Origin: Agelaius tricolor
Lineage: Eukaryota; Chordata; Aves; Passeriformes; Icteridae
Assembly (NCBI GenBank): GCA_023055355.1
Contig: JALJCS010000001.1
Coordinates: forward strand, 52,085,381 to 52,149,380
Direction of reading: 5' to 3'
DNA: 64,000 nt
Position numbers and translations under genes: made by a program. The notes beneath the pieces were generated by a model that searched no databases, was not told the DNA's origin, and saw only the letters and a list, made by a program, of their open reading frames with translations. This document shows positions 40,301 to 53,300 of this stretch, in pieces; the first letter of the stretch is position 1; each line of letters opens with the position of its first letter.

Positions 40301-41094
40301 CATCATAGGAAAGAATTGCAATTATAAAATGGCTGATAGCTACCTCAGGGCTGTCTGTATCAACAGGACAGTGTGAGACTGGAATGTTTTACCAGCTATT
40401 AGGAAGTTTTATAAATCCCTGATTCACTTACCTGAAAAACCTTTCCTCAAAAATCCTTGGATGATATTGCCCTTTCTCAGAAAATGGATAGTGGATAAAA
40501 GAAATTTAGATTATGCAGACTGAACTGCACCAAGTCTATCGTGAACTTTGTAGATAAGTGGACACTTAACACCACCTAATTGACTTTTGGAGTTAGGAAC
40601 TCTGAGTCAGTGCTATATTCTGTTTTAGTGTTACTTAGACATCAAGGGCTAAATCCATGAGGGATGGAGGTATTGTATTGCAAGGATGAGTACCTAAAAT
40701 AACACCCAACTCTGCAAGTTCTCCACAATGTGGGAATGCAGAAAGCCAAATAAATAAAATGACCACTACTGAAGTCATCCAAGAGGAATAAGAACTTGGG
40801 GCATTAAAATAAGTCCTATATCAGACTGCAGATGGAAAAGGGATCCTCCAACTGTAAAGGAGTGTGTGGAACCTCCCCAGTATAATGAAAGTATGCTGGA
40901 ACAGTCAGAGGGGTTTTTTTGTTGTTTTTTTTTTTTTTTTCATGTAAACCAACATATAAGGAAATCCAACATTGTTAAGAGTGTTCTTGTAAGATGTTGA
41001 AAAAACCAGAATAGTCACCTCTTTGAAACTGACTTCTTTAACTGAGAGGCTGAATGGTCATTTTATTAGTTTCATTATAATGTGAATGTTAGAT
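37305..41094. other. Anonymous non-coding DNA including the longest open frame
   Basis: The longest open frame in the window (37878-38390, 170 codons, first ATG at 37893) lies in an AT-rich tract of TACATA/TATGTA words. A second frame is open across the same bases for 163 codons. That pattern points to locally scarce stop codons, not coding selection. An inverted repeat TCTCTGTGT/ACACAGAGA (38176-38184 and 38198-38206) sits inside it. A/G-rich (38997-39021) and poly-T (40015-40028, 40914-40940) tracts also occur. Confidence 0.55.
40914..40940. repeat. Poly-T tract
   Basis: T7, then GTTG, then sixteen T. A second T14 run lies at 40015-40028. Read on the minus strand either could be an old poly-A tail, but no inserted retrocopy is recognised beside them. 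Confidence 0.85.
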
Positions 41095-41185
41095 GCTCGA
41101 TCTCAGGGGTTAAACTAGTATAAACAAAATCTTTCACAATCCAGATGAGTACTCTAACCATTGAATTATTTACTAAGAGCAGACA
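41095..41185 (-). mobile_element. tRNA-derived SINE-like fossil
   Basis: On the minus strand, about 41175 down to 41141 reads 'aattcaatggttagagtact' then 'catctgg'. This is the layout of a tRNA A-box arm ('CTCAATGGTTAGAGCACTC'). Downstream comes 'attgtgaaagattttg' and then 'aacccctgag'. The order resembles a tRNA-derived repeat common in turtles and crocodilians ('GGTTAGAGCACTCACCTGGGA ... GGTTCAAATCCC'). The B-box region is too decayed to identify. It is not a functional tRNA because no acceptor stem is visible. The family is inferred from memory. Confidence 0.45.
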
Positions 41186-41982
41186 GTGGGTTTCATAATT
41201 ATCTTAATTCTCCTCTGAGTAAGGCTCAAAACCTCAAAAACAACAACCAGTTCTGACTTTGCTGTAAAAATGGAAGTGGAAGCCATCTAGGTAACAACTT
41301 CCTCAGAAACATGGATTTCAAGGACCTTTATGGACTTGGATACCTAATGTATCCTTTTGAAAACCAAGCCCTTTTCTGTATACAGCCCCAGGGCTTTGCT
41401 GCACAATGATAAAATAAAAAGGCAGCCCTATACCCTGGCTTGAAACATGTGGTGCTCTATATAGTTCTACTTTTCTGTATATAAAATGATAGCTAGAGAT
41501 ATTTTTTTGACAATATTCAAGCACTAATTAGATGACTTCTCATTTTCGGACACACTGAGTAATTACACAAAAACCCTAAAGTCACTGAACAATGAGTGCA
41601 CAGGATCACTGAAAAATCACTCCCTAAGTGTTTGCAAATCTCTTTCACGGCTAAAGATGTGGCATAAGTGTTCAGTATTATTAGTGCTATGTGTAGATTA
41701 TGTTGCCTCAGTTGTTTCAGATCATGTCTAATCAGGATTTTTCAAATCATTCCCCTCTGCATCTGGAAAGGAAATTAAATCCAAAAGTCTTCTGTACATC
41801 TGAAAGTATTTTGTGTCAGAGTTTGAGAGAAGCTAGAGTCAGACATGAGGACAGGGCAGGAGGGGGAGTTGTATTTGTCAGGAGACAGCAGCCTTAGGCA
41901 GTGAACTATTTGTTCAAACAACAGTGAGAAATAGGAGTGGAGTGTGAGAGTCATATATACAGAAAGTATCAAAATAGGGGCA

Positions 41983-42006
41983 AGAGACAGAAACAGAGAC
42001 AGAAAC
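41983..42006. repeat. 12-bp tandem duplication
   Basis: Two perfect copies of AGAGACAGAAAC lie head to tail. Confidence 0.9.
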
Positions 42007-42230
42007 ATGATTCTGTAAATGAGCAGGGATGAGTAATAAAGAGAAAGCTGAGGAAAAAGAATAGTGGAGGATGGGAGGGAAATAGGGCCTTTCAGTGGGG
42101 AGCAGGGTAGGTGCTGAGGAGAAATGAAGCAATCAGAAATCATTACAGAACTGACTGCATGGCTTTAATTTTGCCCTTTTGTGCATGCACACCACAAGTC
42201 TATCTTTCCTTATGTAATCTCATGCTATTT

Positions 42231-42393
42231 TTTGCCCAGGATGGGCTGTGTCTCGGGAATGCCTGGGAGCTGTGCAGCGGAGGAGACAGCTGCTGTGCAG
42301 CCTGGGCTGAGGGAGACACAGCCTTGGGAGTGGGGCTGCACACAGAGCTGCTTCTCAGCTACCAAAGTCTCTCTTAAAAGGGAGACCTCATAA
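42231..42393 (+). other. G+C-rich patch with 50-codon open frame
   Basis: A local G+C-rich island stands in A+T-rich surroundings. A pyrimidine-rich stretch ending TTTTTTGCCCAG (42228-42239) looks like a splice acceptor. One base later an ATG (42241) with A at -3 and G at +4 opens 50 codons to the TAA at 42391-42393. The predicted peptide starts MGCVSG and contains five Cys. A second frame is also open across most of it, which weakens the coding case. I do not call it a gene. Confidence 0.3.
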
Positions 42394-45174
42394 ACATAAT
42401 CCTGACTGTGTCAGCAATGAGAATTTCGGACTAAAACCTGTACACGCTTTCTTAGAATACCCTTCTTGGTAGTATAAGAGGGGCCTTGGGCTTCTTGATA
42501 GAGTAAAAAGCATTTTAATCCCAGAATGCTCTGAAATTCACAGATCAGGGAAATTCAGGGACTGATACTCAGAGCTGGGTTTCAGTATACTCAGAGTGCA
42601 AAAACATGACACCCAATGTCACACATCAGCAGAAGAGGATAGGACTGAATATTGAATAGCTATCCAGTCAGGATATATAATCTCCATATGCCATACAAAG
42701 ATGCTGTCAGATTTATTTTAAGTGCTTTATAAAATATAGATAAGCAGTGATTCTGGGTAGACCTTGGAGAAGTGGGGAGAGAAAGGCAATGAGACTTTTC
42801 CCTTCTCATGTAGCCCTGCTTTGTATGGTGATGGTTTTTTGCCTCAAGTTTTTTCATAATCATCCTCATTTCCTATTCTGAGTTCACATGCCTTTCTGTC
42901 TTATTCAGATCCCTCTTTTTGCACATTATAGTAGAGAACTTCCAACTTTCTTCCCATTACACAGGAGCAGTAGGTGCAGTGTTGGACTCCTGGCACAAGA
43001 GAAATGTTCTCAATCCTTCTGGTCAAGGAAATAGAAGCCCTTGAGTTTTGACCAACCAGAATTAGAAAAAAAGGCTCTGGAAGCTTCACCCCTACACTCC
43101 AGATTGCAAGTTACATCGTTTGGGTGGAATTGTCAACTATTTGCCAGATCATGGTTGAAAAAATAATATGAGAAAAAGCATCATAGCCTTTTTGAAGGCA
43201 GCAGAAATTGCTGAAATTTAATTTTTTTAAGTCAATTGCAAAAAGAAAAATCTTATAGCAGGAAGATGGTGACTTCTATTCCACTATAATTACAAAGTTG
43301 CATAGCAAGGAAGAAATGTAAACACACTGATGAACATGATATAGGCATCTAGAATCTATAGGAAAACAGAAACAGACACACACAGTGCAGCAGTTAACAG
43401 CTAGTTTCTCCCAGAAGATGAACAAATATTATTAGCGAAGATTTTTGGGAGATTTTGACAGTCTCCTGCAGTATACATTTTTTCAACTAGGAAAAACATC
43501 TCATTCACCTTTTGAAGATGTAGTGTGTTTAAGGCTAAGCTGTAATTAATACATGCATTGATTTTGTGGTAGGAATTGAATGCTTCAAAACCAAAGCTCT
43601 GAAATGGCACCGGGAAGAAGTTCTAGTTTAACAAGAGAATGAAAATAGCTGTGGTAAGTATTAAATTTGGAGGCAATTCTGCTGGATAAGGAGAGATAAA
43701 AGGTGATAATTCTTTGAGAACAGCTGGCACCAGGTGGGACTTGCTGGATAAAGTTTGACATTGGGAGACTAAGACTGGCAAATAGTAGAGAAAGGAAAGC
43801 AAGCGATGGAGGCAGTCCTGGAGAACAGGAGGCCCGGGCTGGAAGCTAGGAGGCAGATGGGCTTATCTGCTGGAAGGAATACACTAGCAGTAAAACATGC
43901 CTTTAAAATAACATTTAAGCAGCAAAATAGCTCAACAAAAAGTTGTAAAATAATGATTAAACCTGTGCAAGCACAATGTGTTGTAGAAGTAACTCCTAGC
44001 AGCTCTGCTGGGTGAAGAAATCCCCCAGGACCATGAGCAGGAATTCTGGGGAAATCACGCTCTTTAGGGTGGTCACATAAGGAACCTGTACTTCTTGTGG
44101 TTGGAACCATGTATGTATTTCACCTCTTACCATCACCTCTTACTTTCCTTTGGGTGGAGTCCAACCTCCTGTTCAGGCAACGAGGTTGTACCCATCTCTC
44201 ATACACTAGAGAAAGAAATCAGAGACACCTTCCTTTACCTGTCTTTAGCAGATGGTGTGTGTGTCTGTCCCAGTGCTTAAATTAATCCCGTCCCAATTCT
44301 CTGATGCTATGGTCTATCTTTGTAAGGGAAATCCCTGCTCAATTATCAGCTTCTACTGGAACCATTCAGTTGATTTCAGCAGAGAAGTAAGAGCACAGCC
44401 AGATGAGAACATTTTTAGTGGATGCTGAAAAAATGTGGAAGCAGCTATTGGGGTTCTGAAGGAGAGGTTTTTCTGTGTACAGCTTTTATTGTGAAATAGA
44501 GAACAGTGGCTTTGTCTGGGTTGAGGCAAAGAAAAGGGTATGTCTCTGCTGCTGTTTGAAGCTACCCCCAGTTTCTATTTGCAGGTGGTATAGAGAGTGA
44601 AAGGTGGCCAAGAGACTGCCTTCCTGGATATGAAGAGATCACTTGTTTTCAACTTCTAGTTTCATGAATTGATAAATCTCCTGCTATTGGTAAGACTCTA
44701 TAATTATAAAAAGAAAAAAAAGAGAGAAAAATGAAAGAGAAGAAATGGAGCCTTGTGCAAAGGTGTGCTCAGCAGATCTATTGTTTTTTCTTTGATTTTT
44801 CTTAGGCAGAATTAATCTTCTGGAATGCAAGTTAATCTTCAAAAGGTGATTTTCCTTTGGAATGCAAATTCTTATAGTGATGCTTCCCATAGCACTGAGG
44901 GAATATGGTAATGTTACTATGCACTGATCCAACTATTTCCATTTACAGCATTCAAATACTCATAGACTTATTTTCATGACCTCCTGTGAAACAGATAAAC
45001 ATTGGAATTGGATTTATACTACTAGGGACACTGGGGCAAAGCTTACAATCCATGGCCTTCCAGTAACTGGTGAAGGTATTCAGTTTCTACTCAAACCTAC
45101 CCCTAGACAGTTAGTGAACTGCTTACAGCTGTTAAAACTTACTTTTGGTGGCATCAGTGAAATAAATGTATGGG

Positions 45175-45196
45175 CATACTTATGTCATACTTATGT
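45175..45196. repeat. 11-bp tandem duplication
   Basis: CATACTTATGT is repeated perfectly twice (45175-45185, 45186-45196), followed by a partial third unit CATA. Confidence 0.9.
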
Positions 45197-46056
45197 CATA
45201 AGCTTGTTCTGAAGATCAGATTGGTAACTATTTACACTGCTGACCACTGCATCTGCTGCGTGAGCTGGTTGGCATTGATCCTCCCTAGGGTCAGCAACAC
45301 TCTAGAGGCACAGAGCCTTAACATTCTTCTAGCCCATCTCCAGACACATAGTTTAGAGTTAGGGATAGCCTCCTTTCTCTGCCTAAAGGTATCCTGAGGT
45401 CGTCTTTTCCTAGACATAAGATTTTTTTCAGATTTTTGGGTTGACTCCACACACCCCAGAAATGTGAGAAGAACAGGGATCCCAAATTCATGCTCAGATA
45501 TATACTTAAGCTTTCTCTTCATTGGTGAAAACAAAGTTTTGTAGTATTGGGGCGAGTCTTTAATTTCCTAGGTCTCTGTAACCTGCCTTTGCTACATAAA
45601 TTTTGTGCCCTTTTTTCTGATGAACTTTTGGAGGGACCTGAGACCATCCCTCCGGGGACAGATTTTGTCTGAGTTTTATTTGTGTATGCCAGGGTTGGAG
45701 GTACTGCTGCCAGTGACAAATATCTCCATTTCAAAGTGAGAAGATGCAGGAATATCTGCTGAGATATATGTATCTGTTGTATGAAATTAATGCTGTGGAA
45801 GAACTTATTCACACATCACGTTTGTGTCTGTAGTTTAAATTAGGGAATGTTTTTCATAGTATTTTTTTTTGTGCAGTGCGTGAGGGAATCAGAATTTGTG
45901 GGAGAAGTTTGTTACTCAGAAGAAGTGTCAATCTTGTGGCACTTAAATCTTCTCATATATAGTTTAAAATGAACTGTTGGTTCTTTTTCAAACTAGAAAC
46001 CTTTCTGACCTTAGAAACAGCAGTCTAATAATATTGCCTGTAAATGTATTTATTGA

Positions 46057-46062
46057 AATAAA
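46057..46062 (+). promoter_or_regulatory. Possible polyadenylation signal
   Basis: AATAAA lies within 'tattgaaataaatgttttgt'. A T/G-rich stretch follows about 45-70 bases downstream ('tgatctgttgttcactctg'). This is the arrangement expected at a mRNA or lncRNA 3' end. No upstream exon was identified, so it is only a candidate. Confidence 0.25.
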
Positions 46063-47321
46063 TGTTTTGTTAAACCTGTAAGTGGGAGAAAAGTTCATCT
46101 TTTATTGATCTGTTGTTCACTCTGTTTTGAATTTAGTGGTTTGGTACTAACCCTTCATGCAGATATTGATTATTATTAGAACAAGGAGAAAAAGATTGTG
46201 GGGGTGGAGGGAGTTTGACAGGCAGGCCTGTTTAAATTTGATGAAATACCCATTGAGAAAATCTGAGAGGTCTTATTCAACAGAAAGACCAAGGCATATT
46301 TACTTGGAAATGCATATGATTGTGATTCATTTGAGACATTGATATTGTGTGAATGAAAATGTATTAAAAGGGAAGACCTAATGGCAACAGAGATATAAAC
46401 TGGAAGCAGAAATCCCTTTCAATCTACAGATAAATAGGCTAACTATTTAAAAATATGCTAAAATTTTATAATATTTAAAGGGAGCCAATATCTAACGATC
46501 ATTATCAACAGTTTTATATCTGTCCCATCTTAATTTTGCTCTTCTGAATATCATTTAAGTTTCTGAGTTTTCAGAGCTAACCCTCAGACTTTTATAATGT
46601 TCTTACATGAGGACAAGTATTAATTTCCTTATTTATCATCTGATTTTATTAATATGTAGAGTTAGTCAACATAGAATGAATCTAGAATTCATTGCCACAA
46701 GGTGCCACCAGGCTCAGTGGGCTTCAAAGAATGATGATGCATTAAATACCTAATGAGAACTTCTGTGATTTCACTTCTCATAAGAATGATCCTATGATGA
46801 CACTTCCTTTTCTTTAATATATAAAGCATGACCCCTAAGATTCAAAGTGGAAATCTGGTTTGCATTATGAAGATATTTGTCCTATAGACACATTAATCCT
46901 CCTCTTGATTTCTCACCTTTTTCTTTCAAAGACCACAGATTAAATACTGGATTTGATATATCACCAGTATGAAGGAAATGAAAATTCTGGTGTTGCTATC
47001 ATATTAATATGTATGCTCTTTTTAGGATCACAATTTGTATTCTTTGTGTTGTCTGTTCCTGCTGATATTGTTTCTGACAAGATTTCATTGTAGTGTGTAT
47101 TGAGTCTTAAAGTTATCAGCACAATCCTGTATCCCCAAACTCAATACTCCAGATTATATTAATTTTTAGAGCTGAATAATTTGCAGTGATTTTTTACCAG
47201 TTACATTGCAGTACTTAATGAGAAATATTGGGGCCTACATATACAATGCCATCAGAGAAGAATACTATGCACTACTCAGTAAGGAGATCCAGTGCTAAAA
47301 TCTGAGATTTCCCATTTTTGT

Positions 47322-47388
47322 GGGGTCTGATTTTCCATGCCACTTAGTTGGTATAGATGAGGTTTTACATGTGGGAGATCAGGCACCA
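47322..47388. mobile_element. Short MITE-like relic with inverted termini
   Basis: The left end GGGGTCTGATTTTCC (47322-47335 region) is mirrored by the right end, whose reverse complement reads GGTGCCTGATCTCCC. The inner text 'catgccacttagttggtat' resembles the amniote palindromic family beginning 'GGGCCTGATTTTCC ... CACTTACATTGGTATAAAT'. It is probably an internally deleted and decayed copy. Inverted ends are seen; the family is recalled. Confidence 0.45.
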
Positions 47389-50300
47389 CATCTGAACTCA
47401 GATTAATCATACTCTATAAAACCTTATTTGGAGAATGATAATGTGAATATCTAAATTATGTTATGGAACATAATGGTATATATACAAATAATAAACTTAG
47501 AAGAAAAGGTCATTGAAAATGTAAAAGTATAAGAACCTATATTTTTCTTTTCCATTTTTTGTCTATTTTTCTTTCTTTTTCACCATATGCCACATGTGGA
47601 TATGTGCATAATAAACTGATTGCTATTATTCCTTTATTTGATGGTACAATCATCCACTAAAGAAGCCAGAGTTCCCAGCTGTACCTTTTCTCTTTGAGAA
47701 AAACATATCTATTTTGCTCCTTTATGTAATGTGTTGCAGTTTCTTTTGCTTCTTCAACAATGAGAGTCTTTTCCTCTATTTTCTAGTTTTATGATTTCTA
47801 GAACAGAAACCTTTCCCTATATAATATCCTAGAGCTGCTATGAAATCACCTGTAAAAATAAATGTTATCATGTTGTCCTTGATATTTTTTGTCACTCTAG
47901 GCATAGGTGAGCTGCATCATGCCAGGGAAAAGTAATGTGAAGAACTACCAGCAGAGGATATCCCTTCCAGAATTTCCAGGTTGGGGTGCATAACACAGCT
48001 GATCCACCCCTTTATTTTTGCTTTGCACTCAGGAGAGAAAGTGGAAGAATGGGACTGTAGCATTCCCCACAGCTGTGTGTGCATCCTTGCATCTTTTCTC
48101 CTGCTGCTTATTTAGGGAGCAAGCTGCCCCTATGAATTGCCTCACTGGCTTGTTCCTGACTATATAGAACAGACAAGCTTCTTGTGGTCCTATGCTGATG
48201 AGGAAGGAATGGTTATGAATTGAGTGCTGAATTAAACAAATCCCAGTAATTGAAAATCAATATTTTTCTCAAGCTGCCATCTGCAGGTGTTTAGCTGCAG
48301 ACCGCTGATGCAGTAGCTGAGCCTTACGCATGAGATGCTGAGACACTGCTGGGAATTAATTGGTGAATTAATTAGAATACAAAATGAGCAAACTGAATGA
48401 GGTTCAGGAAACAGGTCTATCTGTGTGGATATTTTCACCATAGGAGTCTCCCTTTACCCTGCTGGGCTCATGGTGTCTATCTATAATCCCAGGGTAAGAA
48501 AGTTCAGAGCAGGCAGTCCTCTGAAATAGCTGTCAGCACTTTACTTAAACATTGAAGGCTGTCATAACCTAATCCTTCACTTGTATAGCATGAGTCCCTT
48601 TCAGGCATACTGAATAAAGTTAACAGTCACTTACATGAAGGAAGTAGATTGTTCTGTAAAGCATAAACACCTTTAAATTCAGTTTTTAAATTCCCTTGCA
48701 GCTGGTTTACATTTCTTTGTAGAAGACAAAAGTAAAAATGTATTTATCATTTTGCCAGATACTTCTGAGAGTGATAGCATTACAACTGCAGGTGTGCAGA
48801 TGCCAATTATGTCTTTTGTAGGCTAGATAAAGGAATAGCAACAGTGTGATGTTTGTAAATATTTACTGCAACTTAATTCAGTATTTCTTTACTAAGTTAC
48901 TCATCCAGACTAACAGGCATATTTAGAGTTTGTGGAAAAAAGGCCTTCTTTTTTTCCCATCTCCTATCATTCACATAGTTCATCTGTTTCACTTCCTTTT
49001 CCAGCATCTGCTTGTCACCTACACTTACTGGTTCCTGAGCTACATTTCTGACTGCTTTCTGCAGGATTCAGTAAAGCTCTCTTGCAGCTTTCAGTGTCAT
49101 GCTCTGCTCTGCCTCTTCCAGGATGTACTTCACACCCTATAAGTAGGGAGAAATCAGCAGGGTGAGGTAAAGCCAGCACTAAGGATCTGCTTGCAACAGA
49201 TGAAAAAGATTCACAATGCCCCAGTACCTGAAATAACTCGAGCTTCTAATGTTTATGTAAACAGCAGAAAAACAGTTTTTGAAGGTACTTTGCATGCTGA
49301 TTGTACCCAAATGACTGAAAGATGCAGGTTGAGACCATAAAGTGAAGGAGGAGAAGGGTTACTACAATATAGTAGCAATAAACATGTAATAATGCACCTC
49401 AGTGCAGCTGTGTCAAAGATTTTAGAAAGGCAGAAAGAAATGAAGGAGTAGGAAAGATGAGAATATAAAAGTTTATTTGGCAAAATGAAGAAAATTCTCA
49501 GGAATATTTGCAAAGCTCTCTTGCCCTCATTCCTTAAAAGATAAAGCCTCCTAGCTGCCCTAGCTGCCATGTGGACTACACAATTGCCTTGGAGAGCAGA
49601 CTTTAGTTACCTCACATCCAAAATCAGAAGAGAGAAGAAAGAGCTACTATAGGGGAAGAGAGAAAAATAAATTAACCCAGGGGATTATTTCTAGGCAAAG
49701 AGTGTCCTTGAGCACATAAATCATCCAGTCTTCCTTGGCTGTATTAGTCAGCACACACATCCACTTCTGGAGCCTGCCGCTGCATTAAACTTCTGCAGAG
49801 GGAATATCCGACAAGTCAAGATGACCTGTGTAGGGTAGAAATTCAGAAAGGAAACATTTTACTATTTTTAAAAATTGATTCCTAAAGATACTAAAATTAG
49901 ATCCTCAAAATCCTGTGCTTGGCTCAGCACTGGCTGTCGTACTTAGAGTCAGAGTCTGATAGGCACCTGACTGCTGAAGACCCCAGATATCTCGATGATG
50001 TATACATCATGCATGAACCTAAAAGCCCCATAGAGTCTGCAGATGTTTCCAGATGCAAGCATTGCTGAGAAGAGTCAGAGGCTGGGATGTCTAATGTCCC
50101 ATTTGAGCATGGGCCATCCTAGTCAGTGAGGCAAGACTTTGAGAATAGCCATTGGGAATTCTAGAAAAGAGACAAAACATCTGAACTTTTGTTGAATTGG
50201 TGCCATAGAACTGTGCAGGAACCAGGCAGTTTTCCCCAAGAGCCATAATCCAACAATGGCTGATTGTGCCTTTGCTACATCAACCAATTATTTTGCCTTT

Positions 50301-53300
50301 TATTTTATGCTACTATGTTTGAATAATTATTTTCATTAGACTTTGTATCTATTAACAGAGTTTCACCATAGGGGCTCATTGACAAAAAAATTCTCATCCC
50401 CTTGCTCAAAAAACTCCTGATACTCTCTTGCTGCTAGATTCCACCAAAATTTTAGCTACAGCTGTCATCTTGTAGTCATCTTGAAGATGAAACCAACAGT
50501 TTACATGTAGTGTTTATGGAAGACCAATTTCTAGTTTAGCTTTATAAATTGCTGAATATTTTGCTTAAGAAGTCAGTTGTCTTCCTGGCTGTGCCTTTAA
50601 TGTTCTCACATTGGATTCCTTCATAACCCAGTACATTTTGAACTGCTAGTAAAGTGGTCAATGCAGCAGACATTACCTTGCCTGAGCTATTTTCTGGTGT
50701 GGGCTGTGTGTGCAATGCCCTTTGAAGCAGCCTCCTTTATAGAGTGGACCGGAAACAATAAGAAAATGCTCTTTTTGGCTTCCGTCTGACCTTTCTTTAC
50801 AGGCTTCATAAGAGTTTTCTCTACCATAGTGAGTGACATAGTGACAACACAGGCATTGACATAATTACTCTTCAAACACAGAATTGAAAGTAACAATTTA
50901 AAAGGTATTCCTATAATGCTTTTCATGTTTGAATCAATGGCCACTTTTGATTTCTGATGAAAAAATATTTCATTTCCAAACACACTGCAGAGATGAAATT
51001 TTTACTACTTATTATTCTGTTCTCTTTTCTTTGCCAGCCTTATTAAAAAAAAGAAGAGATATAATCAGCCCTTTTCTGTGACCCTTCTCATCAGTCATCT
51101 AAATCACACTATATTCTGCTTTTTAAAAACAAATTGATGAAGAGATAGGAACAATCTCAGAGGAGACTGTTTCAGTGAGACTGGGAATTGGGGTGTGATA
51201 ATAGAAAACCCCAAAACAAAGTGAAACGTGAAAACTCCAGCAATGCTACAACAACTCCTGAGGGCTGTATGCAGAGTGTATTCAGGAAAAGCACAAAAAA
51301 TTTAAGATCAAATTAATTGCAGTGTTAAGTCTGCTTGTCTAAATTTCCAGCATAGTAACCTATTTTATATGACAGTGTCTGTCTTTAAAACAGACTTTCA
51401 CAATGTGCTAAGTGACAAAAAACAACCTGGCAAAACATGAGCCTGCCAGTTGTATCCTATAAAATGATTAAATAAAAATGACATTACAGGGATCTATATT
51501 CCTTTTCCTACTGATTTGTTGCTCAAATCTTCTCTGCTTTCCAACAGAAAAAAATGTTGTTATTCCAACCTCCACCTCCCAGTAGCCAGTTCTATAAGCA
51601 CTCCCTAGAACTGGGAATTAAGCCAGGACTGTGTTTTGATTTAGACACTGCACTCAACAGTGTTAGTAGTGCAGGTGCTGCTGGCCAGATTAGGTCTATC
51701 GGGACACCTGTACAGTCCCTTATATTTTCATTATGCTCTTAGTAACACCTCTGTGAAGGTTTCACCATGTAGGGAGAGTAAAATCAGAAGACTCTGGGTT
51801 TGCATGAATGTAGCCAGTGATTTCAGGCAGACAGCTGTGTTCAGGTGCTGTAAAATATGAGATAAAATGAACCAACCCTGACCACTAGATTCAGAGTTTG
51901 TTTGTAAAGGAAAAAGAAATGGAAATCTATTTACCTTGAAACGGTGGCACATCACAGCCAAAAATAAAGAAACCTGACATCCCTTTTAATCACCTGTATT
52001 TGTAAGGCAGAAACACAGATGGTAAGAATGCTAGGAGGATATTTCTTGGGATCAATATTTGCTGCAGGAAGTCCTTTTTATTCTACAAAAGCCTGATTTT
52101 TGAATTCCTAAATGTTAATTTAAAAGTTCAGTATCATCCATAGCCTATCCATGCAAGCTATTGTAATATTTTCTATTTTTCTGATTCAAGGTGCTCAATC
52201 ATTTAACAAACTTTGAAAAATTGCACTCAGCCACACCAGATACCTTTGTTTGTGGTTATGGTCAAACTTCTGTGGATTTGGTGTCTGGATGCTTCTTTCA
52301 AACACCTAAAGGTCGTGCCCTATGTTATGTGCACATAGTTTGAGAATATCCATAATGTTACTCTTCCAATGAATATAACAAACCAAGTAAAACAAATCTT
52401 GAATATGGACAGGAGGGAGCATATTGGTCAGAAATTAATGCTTGAAGATAAGGATTAGCTGGAAGTTTTGCTATATTTTATTGATTATACATATAAAGTA
52501 ATTTGTGAAAATATTCATGAGTAATAAATGCTTCAGTCAGTCAAGGCAGTAATACCCTTTGGTTTGCCAATAGACCATAACTCTTCAAACCAAAAAACTT
52601 TCTGCAAACTTTTTCTTAGTTATTCAAAGCATTGTGCTGAAGATTGCTGAGCCAAGACATTGTTTTAACTGCCCACATATCACAAACAGTTAAATTTAGA
52701 TATGTCAGCATTTTGATTTGCTCAAGATACTACCCAGTATCTCTGATTTTTTTTCAGAATAAGAGACTCTTAATTCAAAAGACTGCTGACAGAACTGACA
52801 TGAGTGGATCATATCAAGCACAATATGTTGTTCCTTATTTGGAACAGTACATATTGTTTTTCTTCCTCTGTGGATGTTTATTTGAAGGATGAATAGGTCA
52901 CTCTTAGCAGGAGAGCTCATCATATGAGTGCCAGATACAGAGGACAGATGAGTCAGTTCCACACAGACTACAAATTATGCATGCAAGATAAAACTATATT
53001 CATATTTGCATTTGACCTAAACTTCAACTTTCAAAAATAAGTTTAAAAGAAATTATTCTGAAATTCAAAAATTGTTTTTCAGAAAGGAAGCAGTTGAAGC
53101 AACACAGCTGAAGAACAAAGAAGTCTCTGCTGGTAGGAAAAGAACACATTGAGAATGAAATGCTGTACAACGGTGTGCATGAGCTCCAGCCTGTATTTAA
53201 TACACATTTTGAAATGTGTTTATCTGATGCATGATTGATTGAGGCTGCTGCAGTGTTCAAATCTCAGCCACTGTCCAGTCATTGCTTGTCATCATAAAAT

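Larger units (their letters stand above)
41186..47321. other. Anonymous non-coding DNA
   Basis: No gene is established. It contains a 12-base tandem (41983-42006), a G+C-rich patch with a short open frame (42231-42393), a CACCTCTTAC pair at 44121-44143, an 11-base tandem (45175-45196) and a possible polyadenylation site near 46057. The remaining open frames are short and domain-free. Confidence 0.5.

Noticed and set aside
44336..44400. Another palindromic MITE half ('gatttcagcagagaag')
   Set aside because: The similarity is too short and there is no inverted partner.
53230..53270. tRNA-like B box ('gttcaaatctc')
   Set aside because: There is no A box at the right distance and no cloverleaf stems.
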